19,350 nt of DNA from Colimorpha sp045222295 (GTDB lineage Bacteria > Bacteroidota > Bacteroidia > Bacteroidales > P3), in assembly GCA_045222295.1 (NCBI GenBank), contig JBGUXP010000012.1:1-19350 (forward strand), given 5' to 3'. Shown here one piece after another: positions 8,168-12,905 of the stretch. A program made the translations under genes and the position numbers. The notes below the pieces were generated by a model. That model was given only the letters and a program-made list of their open reading frames with translations. It did no database searches and had not been told where the DNA came from. Each line of letters starts with the position of its first letter. Position 1 is the stretch's first letter.

Positions 8168-8935
8168 ATGGAAATAGCAATGCAAATCGACCAAATCTCC
8201 ATCGCGCGGGCGGCCAACGCGGCGCATTACGAGTACCTCGACACGGTGCGCAAGCGCACGGAGGAGACGCGCCTCGAAAACGAGCTTTGGAAGAAAGCCG
8301 TCGAGGAGTTCCGCGAGGCCTTCGACAAGGAGGACAAGGCCTTCAAGCAGTACCGCGCCAGTGACCACACCTCCGACCTCCAGAAGGCCGACGAGGAGCG
8401 CGACAAGCTCTACGCCTCGCTGCGCGACACCATCAAGGCCTACGCCAAGTTCCCCATCGCCGAGACCGCACAGTACGCCGAGCCGCTGCTGAAGGTCATC
8501 AAGAACTACAAAATCACCACCCGCGAGAACTACATGAAGGAGAGCGGCCTCATCGACAACATGCTGCAAGACCTCCTGCAGTACGAGCGCCAGCTGAACC
8601 GCCTCGGGCTGCTCATCGTGGCCAACCAGCTGAAGGCGAAGAACGACGAGGTACGCCAGCTCATCGCCCAGCGCAACGAGGAGCGCATGGAGCAGGTGCT
8701 CGGCGAGCTGAAAGCCGCCCGCGCCGTCAGCGATGTGGCCTACGCCGCCGTGGTGATGTTCACCAACGCCTACGCGCTGCTCAACCCCGACCGCGAGGAG
8801 GCCGTCGTCCTCGTGAAGCGGATGCAGGAAGACCTCGAATACTTCCGCCGCTACGCGATGCCCGACCCGAATCGTTCGCGCGACACGAAACCCGACGGCG
8901 ACGACGAGCCGCAGCCCGCCACGCCCGCCGAATAA
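8168..8935 (+). CDS. DUF6261 family protein
   Basis: 255 aa, mostly charged helix rich in Glu, Lys, Arg and Leu, likely coiled coil. The N-terminus (QIDQISIARAANAAHYEYL), the central YAKFPIAETAQYAEPL segment and the AVVMFTNAYALLNPDRE stretch are what I associate with DUF6261, a Bacteroidota family of about 250 aa with no known function. No signal peptide or membrane segment. Met5 (8180) is an alternative start. The gene is markedly more GC-rich, especially at third codon positions, than the two genes before it, which produces long false frames on the other strand. It ends in a low-complexity acidic/Pro tail (DGDDEPQPATPAE) and is followed by a strong inverted repeat and a 21-bp repeat array. 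Confidence 0.85.
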   Translation: MEIAMQIDQISIARAANAAHYEYLDTVRKRTEETRLENELWKKAVEEFREAFDKEDKAFKQYRASDHTSDLQKADEERDKLYASLRDTIKAYAKFPIAETAQYAEPLLKVIKNYKITTRENYMKESGLIDNMLQDLLQYERQLNRLGLLIVANQLKAKNDEVRQLIAQRNEERMEQVLGELKAARAVSDVAYAAVVMFTNAYALLNPDREEAVVLVKRMQEDLEYFRRYAMPDPNRSRDTKPDGDDEPQPATPAE

Positions 8936-8980
8936 CCATGCAATTTTGCCCCGAATCATTGCGCGGATATGAAACAGAAC

Positions 8981-9018
8981 TGCAAAACGGCCTTGCGATG
9001 ATGCGAGGCCGTTTTGCA
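8981..9018. terminator. Terminator-like inverted repeat after the DUF6261 gene
   Basis: A perfect 12-bp stem, TGCAAAACGGCC (8981-8992) with GGCCGTTTTGCA (9007-9018), 14-base loop. No T run follows the stem, but T's are within the distal arm. Its loop and right arm are part of the first 21-bp repeat unit, so it may be a product of the repeat rather than a dedicated terminator. Confidence 0.5.
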
Positions 9019-9136
9019 TTGGTGTAAATGCCTTTTGCAACGATGCGGGACCATTTTGCAACGCTGCAACGCCCAGTGCAATGATGCGAGACCGTTTTAC
9101 ACGACTGCAAGAGGGTTTTGCGATGATGCGAGGCAA
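8991..9136. repeat. Degenerate 21-bp tandem repeat array, seven units
   Basis: Units begin at 8991, 9012, 9033, 9054, 9075, 9095 and 9116; five or six are 21 bp and one is 20 bp. The approximate consensus is TTTTGCAACGATGCGAGRCCG; units at 9033, 9054 and 9116 are closest to it and those at 9012 and 9095 are the most diverged. Because 21 is a multiple of three, both strands read as seven-residue peptide repeats, creating false frames. This array and the flanking inverted repeats fill the 317-base gap between the genes at 8168 and 9253; I see no gene in it. Confidence 0.75.
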
Positions 9137-9160
9137 AATTGCACAGAAACGGCAAATTTT

Positions 9161-9196
9161 CGCCGCCCTGCGGGCAATAAAAACCGCTGGGCGGCG
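9161..9196. other. GC-rich inverted repeat
   Basis: CGCCGCCC (9161-9168) and GGGCGGCG (9189-9196) form a perfect 8-bp stem with a 20-base loop, then TTTACTTAAAAA. It sits between the tandem array and the small membrane gene at 9253 and could act as a weak terminator or leader structure. Confidence 0.4.
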
Positions 9197-9252
9197 TTTA
9201 CTTAAAAACCTTCCAATTAATAAGCCCCTATCGTATCCGAAAAAAATAACAG

Positions 9253-9697
9253 ATGGAACGCTTCATCAACCTCACAAACAGATGTCTTGCCGTTTTTCTA
9301 GACGTAGAATTCTATTCCCGCAATCAGGGTTGGAATGAAACAAACTGGAGAAACGCAGAGAAGTACAGGGATTTATGCCTTGGAGGGGCAAATCTACGCA
9401 TATTCCTGGGTTTGATATTATTCTGTCCGGTGGATGTGGCTTTAATCAAGTTTTTTGGCAACAATGTATGGACTACACTCAGCTCATTTGTCCTGTCGAT
9501 AGGTCTGTCCTTTCTGTTTCATTGGTATTTCGTAACCTACAAATGCAAATGGCGCAAGTATTGGGATTGAGTACGAACGTCAGACGAAACACCAGCACCG
9601 CATATGGATGGCAATCACCATAGTGACCGTTTGCCTCTATGTCGCAGCGTGTATTTTTGGTGCAATAATGATAAGCAAATATGTTCCTTCTCTTTGA
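9253..9697 (+). pseudogene. Small three-helix membrane protein gene with an apparent +1 frameshift
   Basis: The first frame runs from the ATG at 9253 (MERFINLTNRCLAVFLD) through two transmembrane helices (about residues 48-68 and 72-93) and stops at 9568-9570 after WRKYWD. In the next frame the reading continues without a break from the same point as IEYERQTKHQHRIWMAITI, with a third transmembrane helix, and stops at 9695-9697. Removing one G from the GGG at 9563-9565 would join the two into a single protein of about 147 aa. The downstream frame has normal codon content and a convincing membrane helix, so I read this as one gene broken by a single-base change or a sequencing error. I do not recognise the family. 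If the break is real, a 105-aa two-helix product remains. Confidence 0.6.
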
Positions 9698-9726
9698 GCA
9701 ATCCGCCTGCCGCAATTGACTAACAG

Positions 9727-9760
9727 AAAGCCGAGACTATTGCTGGCCTCGGCTTTCTTC
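9727..9760. terminator. Intrinsic terminator, probably bidirectional
   Basis: AAAGCCGAG (9727-9735) pairs with CTCGGCTTT (9748-9756), a perfect 9-bp stem. It follows the small membrane gene on the plus strand and also follows the stop of the oxidoreductase remnant on the minus strand, for which it was probably the original terminator. Confidence 0.75.
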
Positions 9761-9782
9761 ATTTTAGTGTGTCGATGCAGGT

Positions 9783-9980
9783 TTACATCTCCGAGAGTTT
9801 CTTGTAGTCTTCGTAGCGCAGTTTGGCGTTGCGCTCCGTGGCGACGAAGAGTTCTTCGGCCTCCTGGGGGTACCCCGTAAGGGGATCTGAACAACGCTAA
9901 ATTAAATCTAATCCAGTGAAGAAGGTCTTTATCAGCGAGTTGTAGCGCACCTCGCCCATGATGAAGTCGCGGAACTTGCG
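9783..9980 (-). pseudogene. C-terminal remnant of a pyruvate:ferredoxin oxidoreductase-like gene
   Basis: Two minus-strand blocks in the same frame read as one protein end. Block one (9980-9921) gives RKFRDFIMGEVRYNSLIKTF; block two (9869-9783) gives PQEAEELFVATERNAKLRYE and then DYKKLSEM and a stop. The GEVRY-SL-KTFP-EAEELF pattern is what I remember of the far C-terminus of single-chain pyruvate:ferredoxin (flavodoxin) oxidoreductases of about 1,200 aa. Between the blocks sits a 51-bp insert (9870-9920) with an in-frame TAG. The remaining >95% of the gene is missing: the coding sequence begins abruptly at 9980 against the T run of an rRNA-type terminator. It therefore cannot make a working enzyme. 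The family call is from memory and moderately sure; the disruption is seen directly. Confidence 0.65.
9870..9920. other. 51-bp insert within the oxidoreductase remnant
   Basis: The segment interrupts an otherwise continuous reading frame and has length divisible by three. Its right part on the minus strand contains CCCCTTACGGGG, a small hairpin, joined to GGTACC. A comparable CCCCGCAGGGG hairpin occurs at 10460-10470 beside the plus-strand 5S fragment. No target duplication is evident. Confidence 0.5.
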
Positions 9981-9981
9981 C

Positions 9982-10013
9982 AAAAAAAAGAGCATCCCGA
10001 TTGGAATGCTCTT
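9982..10013 (-). terminator. rRNA-operon-type terminator beside the 5S fragment
   Basis: AAGAGCAT (9988-9995) and ATGCTCTT (10006-10013) form an 8-bp stem, with CC/GG pairs inside, followed on the minus strand by eight T's. The arrangement (5S end, a few bases, stem with a CCGAT-like loop, T run) is the same as at the genuine 5S gene near 19230-19256. Confidence 0.85.
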
Positions 10014-10021
10014 AAAAAGAT

Positions 10022-10148
10022 TGGCGGCGACCTACTTTTCCACAGGAGTCTCGGAAGTCGAGCGCAGAGCCATGCTTGCATGAGCTATGCCGAGATGAAG
10101 GGACGTAGGCGGAGCCAACAAGTGCAGTATCATCGGCGATGTGAGGCT
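10022..10148 (-). pseudogene. Interrupted and truncated 5S rRNA fragment
   Basis: Compared with the genuine 5S 3' region at 19266-19350, bases 10022-10044 match its 3' end (GGCGGCGACCTACTTTTCCACA, one difference) and 10117-10148 match the adjoining stretch (AACAAGTGCAGTATCATC and on). Between them is a 72-bp foreign segment with no counterpart. Beyond 10148 similarity stops, so the 5' half of the 5S, including the strongly conserved part seen at 19321-19350, is absent. It cannot form a functional 5S rRNA. Confidence 0.8.
10045..10116. other. 72-bp hairpin-rich insert splitting the 5S fragment
   Basis: The insert sits cleanly between two halves of the 5S sequence. It contains CTCGG (from about 10050) complementary to CCGAG near 10090, and inside them AGC-CATGC-TT-GCATG-A-GCT, an 8-bp stem with a bulged A. 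It begins GGAGTC and ends GGAGCC, giving weak terminal complementarity. No protein is convincingly encoded. A small non-autonomous mobile element or a palindromic repeat is plausible but unproven. Confidence 0.55.
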
Positions 10149-10398
10149 TCTGCCTGGCCCCGATACTTGTTTACCAACTACGGCTTCTTTTCTATTCAAC
10201 TGCTATTTACTACAAATGCCACATTGACAACAACTCTGCCACTCAACTGCCAACTCTTGCCTCTCTGGCTGCTAAAGAGGGGACACGGCCTGCGAGCACC
10301 GCTGAAATCAAATCAAATGGGCGAGCATGGTATGCCTGCGAACACCTTAAGAATAAAATACAATGCAGTGAGTCAACTTCCTTTCCACTTAAGACTCA
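10149..10398 (+). other. Unassigned stretch between the two 5S fragments
   Basis: No recognisable gene. One plus-strand frame after the TGA near 10141 stays open for about 90 codons without a good start (it reads ILVYQLRLLFYSTAIYYKCH and later GRAWYACEHLKN), and another frame is open from an ATG at 10080 that lies in the 72-bp insert. Neither has a ribosome site or family signature that I know. It may be a gene fragment or repeated filler. Confidence 0.35.
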
Positions 10399-10399
10399 C

Positions 10400-10445
10400 T
10401 TAAGACGATGATACGTGTGCGGGGAGGAAAAGTAGGTCGCCGCCA
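10400..10445 (+). pseudogene. 5S rRNA 3'-end fragment, opposite orientation
   Basis: On the plus strand, 10426-10445 is the 5S 3' end (GGAAAAGTAGGTCGCCGCC) and the preceding bases include GATGATAC as in the genuine 5S, with diverged bases between. Only about 45 bases are recognisable, so it is a fragment, not a gene. Confidence 0.7.
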
Positions 10446-10477
10446 CATTTTTATGAGGCCCCGCAGGGGACTCTCCT

Positions 10478-10552
10478 GTTGCCCTCCGAGCCCGATGGAA
10501 GCCATATTCATTCCCGGGATGGCGCCAGCCAGCCAAAACAGGCTCGCTTCCG
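10478..10552 (+). repeat. Copy of the sequence found downstream of the rRNA operon
   Basis: This segment aligns with the reverse complement of about 19151-19228, downstream of the genuine 5S. Shared blocks in order: GTTGCCCT, GCCCGATGGA, ATATTC, TTCC, and ACAGGCTCGCTTCC. It follows the plus-strand 5S fragment in the same order as at the right edge, so the whole 3' end of an rRNA operon was copied here in opposite orientation, with divergence. Confidence 0.75.
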
Positions 10553-10598
10553 GCCATCTAGATAGCGTCGAAAAGAATTGCTTTCCGGATAAAAATAT

Positions 10599-10628
10599 CA
10601 TTTTACTGATACTGTAAAATGGTTTTTA
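10599..10628. terminator. Intrinsic terminator, AT-rich
   Basis: CATTTTAC (10599-10606) and GTAAAATG (10614-10621), perfect 8-bp stem with a seven-base loop, followed by GTTTTTATT on the plus strand and by ATTTTTATC on the minus strand. It lies about 70 bases past the stop of the 588-aa gene, for which it is the likely terminator. Confidence 0.75.
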
Positions 10629-10699
10629 TTCGATGTGGTTAAATTATGATAGAGATGACTTCCGAAATTATTATATGATGGTCAAAATTTTCGAATATA

Positions 10700-12466
10700 T
10701 TATTGGTGCTCATAATCAACACCCCTCCCCCCCCCTATCTCGCCATAGTAGAACTCATCTATTTCATTCCAGTTTTTCAGTTTGTTTATTACTTCTATGT
10801 ATTGTTTTATTGTGTAATCCTTAAAGAACATATCGGTTATAGTTTTTAATAAATCAAGATTGTGATTTTTTAATAGTACATCAGCAATATCTTCATCTTC
10901 CATACACAATAGGATGTCCTTAAAGGATTCGATATGGTGGTGGGAAAATTCTTGAAGCGCATTAACTATAGGAAATCTATGATCACTTTCAATGTATCCT
11001 CCATCAGATTCTATATATCCTCCACCTATCTTGATGTCTAAACCCTTTAGATATTTTGCCATTTCATAAGTAAGTGGTATATTAATTCTGTTGATAAAGA
11101 TGTCCCATTGAGTTTCAATACTGTACGAGGAATAGTTTGTGTCTGGTGTACGTTGCATTCTAATGAACTTCTCCCTTATTTGCTGCGACCAATCTTCTTT
11201 GTGGATTTGGATGTTCTCTATTGTAAACTCTGGTGTTAATTCATCATAAGGGAAGTCGTGTAGATTATGGATGATTTCCCAAAAACAATTGATTTCATTG
11301 GCGTGAGGCTCTGCAATCTTTTTAATGTTTGGTATTGACAAAAAAATCTTGAATAATTCTGGACGGTGTTTTTTCACAAACTCTTCCCAGCAATGGTTGT
11401 TAACACTTAAATAGGCCATTAGGTTATCTGTGTTCCAAGAGACATTTGGATTATCAATCATACCGACAATACTCCATCCTATTTGCTCTGCCGCTGAGGT
11501 TGTTCTGAATGATTTAGAATATGGCAAGTTAATACTCATAGCATAATGACAGAAATAATCCAATTCTTCTCCTGTCCAATTTAACTTACCTTTCTTAAAT
11601 AATTGCAGCCAATCCAAGGTGTCCTTGTGTTTATCAAGAAAATCGTTACTCAAATACCCAAATTTAGTGTAGTCAATATCGTCTTGGAACTTGTCGCAAT
11701 ACGTGTCTGCATTAGCAACACAAAAAGGAATATACTTTTCATATTCAATAATGTTCTCCTCGTCCCAGATTAAATTGGAATGATTAATTAGTTCCCTCCA
11801 GTTAAGTTGGTCTTTATACTTCTCGACAAGTTCCCAATCCCAGTTGATTCTTTTATATATATCAGTATTGGCGAATATGCCATATCTTTTCACATTCTCC
11901 GTCTTGGATATAGATATTATACTATCACCAGAAAAATGCCCCAAGATTGAGCGATTAAAACTGTAATAACCAATGTATTTATAATTGTTGTTTTTAATAA
12001 ACTCGATTTGACGTTCAAGCATCCTAATATAAGCGACTCTTTCGTCATCTTTAAACCGGGGAAAGTTTTTCGGGATATCTGCATCAAATATTTTATCAGG
12101 AAATCTTCTAAATAACTCTGTGAATTGAGAAATATGGCAACACCTTTCGTTTGGGAATCCTATGTCGAAAATATCAATCCCAGATGATGTTATTTCCGTA
12201 TAGTCATCACCTTTTGTTAAAGAAAGTCGAATGAATGCATCTTCAGGATGCCCGCTATCATAGTTTATTCTTTGGACTCCATCATCATAAATCTTTATTG
12301 GAGTGATAATTGGTTTTCCCCAGATGGACTCTTCTTTATTGGTTTTATTTTCAATTAACAATAATGCATCCTCTCCTTTCTCAACCAAGCCCTTTTGTAT
12401 TAACCATCCAACAAAAATTGGATGATATTTAATCATTATTGAAAATAGTTCCTTGTCATTAACCAT
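10700..12466 (-). CDS. 588-aa W-rich repeat protein, unknown function
   Basis: A soluble protein with no signal peptide. Residues about 205-320 carry imperfect repeats of the form INWDWELVEKYKDQLNWREL, then LIWDEENIIEYEKYI and LDWLQLFKKGKLNWTGEELD, a Trp/Leu pattern I associate with repeat proteins in Bacteroidota and some eukaryotes; a binding scaffold is the likely role. Around residue 510 a seven-residue unit (GGYIESD) is directly duplicated. Near the 3' end, nine consecutive G's (10727-10735 on the plus strand as C) encode Gly-Gly-Gly; losing one G would extend the C-terminus by about 20 residues to a stop at 10639. Base composition is much more AT-rich than the flanking genes, indicating acquisition. 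It follows the 118-aa gene after eight bases in one operon. Catalytic motifs are not seen. Confidence 0.85.
   Translation of the reverse strand: MVNDKELFSIMIKYHPIFVGWLIQKGLVEKGEDALLLIENKTNKEESIWGKPIITPIKIYDDGVQRINYDSGHPEDAFIRLSLTKGDDYTEITSSGIDIFDIGFPNERCCHISQFTELFRRFPDKIFDADIPKNFPRFKDDERVAYIRMLERQIEFIKNNNYKYIGYYSFNRSILGHFSGDSIISISKTENVKRYGIFANTDIYKRINWDWELVEKYKDQLNWRELINHSNLIWDEENIIEYEKYIPFCVANADTYCDKFQDDIDYTKFGYLSNDFLDKHKDTLDWLQLFKKGKLNWTGEELDYFCHYAMSINLPYSKSFRTTSAAEQIGWSIVGMIDNPNVSWNTDNLMAYLSVNNHCWEEFVKKHRPELFKIFLSIPNIKKIAEPHANEINCFWEIIHNLHDFPYDELTPEFTIENIQIHKEDWSQQIREKFIRMQRTPDTNYSSYSIETQWDIFINRINIPLTYEMAKYLKGLDIKIGGGYIESDGGYIESDHRFPIVNALQEFSHHHIESFKDILLCMEDEDIADVLLKNHNLDLLKTITDMFFKDYTIKQYIEVINKLKNWNEIDEFYYGEIGGGRGVDYEHQ
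10727..10735. repeat. Homopolymer run of nine C/G near the 3' end of the 588-aa gene
   Basis: Nine C's on the plus strand lie in frame in the minus-strand gene, eight codons before its stop. With eight G's the frame stays open to 10639; with ten it stops within a few codons. Such runs are prone to slipped-strand changes. Confidence 0.75.
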
Positions 12467-12474
12467 AGCTATGT

Positions 12475-12831
12475 TTATTTTCTGTATGTTATTAAATATC
12501 TATCTTCTAAGAGGTTTTCTTCTACATCAACTACAGTATAATATTTGCCTCCATTATTAGGCATACTAAGATGAGTATAATCTGCACGAAGTACATTCCT
12601 TTCCTTAATAAGTTTTTTACAAAATTCCATAAGAACATTATCAACCACTTTCTTTGATACAGATTTAGGTAGATGGACATAGATGACATCTTTATTATTC
12701 AGAAGTAAGTTCGGAATAATGTCTTCAATATTATCAATTCCATCGCAGATTGTATATCTATTTCTCCCTGTTCTCATACTTGTTTCTTGACAAGTAAGAA
12801 ATACTTGAATGTTATAATCATTGGCATTCAT
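12475..12831 (-). CDS. 118-aa protein of unknown function
   Basis: The product (MNANDYNIQVFLTCQETSMR and on) is a small soluble alpha/beta protein with a central DVIYVHLPKSVSKKVVDNVL segment and a C-terminal strand-rich part ending EDRYLITYRK. I do not recognise it. An in-frame upstream Met at 12900 is excluded because a perfect promoter overlaps that stretch (-33 at 12898-12901, -7 at 12871-12878) and transcription would start near 12865; Met 12831 is preceded by a weak AAGG site. The gene is AT-rich like the 588-aa gene that follows eight bases after its stop, so the two probably arrived and act together. An immunity-like or accessory role is possible but only by analogy with small/large gene pairs. 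Confidence 0.75.
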   Translation of the reverse strand: MNANDYNIQVFLTCQETSMRTGRNRYTICDGIDNIEDIIPNLLLNNKDVIYVHLPKSVSKKVVDNVLMEFCKKLIKERNVLRADYTHLSMPNNGGKYYTVVDVEENLLEDRYLITYRK

Positions 12832-12870
12832 TGCGCCTTGATTGTTAGTATTATACTCAAATGAACTTTG

Positions 12871-12901
12871 CAAAGATACGAAGAAGTAATGAATTGACAA
12901 A
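12871..12901 (-). promoter_or_regulatory. Bacteroidota housekeeping promoter for the 118/588-aa operon
   Basis: On the minus strand, TTTG (12901-12898) and TATCTTTG (12878-12871) are exactly 19 bases apart, matching the -33/-7 consensus. The -33 element lies five bases past the stop codon of the upstream 773-aa gene. Confidence 0.85.
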
Positions 12902-12905
12902 ATTT

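Larger units (their letters stand above)
10022..10445. repeat. 20-bp perfect inverted repeats enclosing about 385 bp
   Basis: TGGCGGCGACCTACTTTTCC at 10022-10041 is exactly the reverse complement of 10426-10445. Both arms are 5S rRNA 3' ends in outward-pointing orientation. The enclosed segment holds the 72-bp insert and an AT-balanced stretch (10149-10398) with a start-less open frame but no recognisable gene. No flanking target duplication is seen. Confidence 0.8.

Noticed and set aside
8132..9136. 334-codon open frame on the minus strand
   Set aside because: A by-product of the GC-rich DUF6261 gene and the 21-bp repeats on the other strand; Leu/Val/Gly-rich without motifs.
8991..9136. CRISPR array
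   Set aside because: The repeats are contiguous and degenerate with no unique spacers, and no cas genes are present.
10080..10403. 107-codon plus-strand open frame starting in the 72-bp insert
   Set aside because: Its start lies in a structured insert within a 5S fragment, it has no ribosome site, and its product has no recognisable feature; treated as unassigned.
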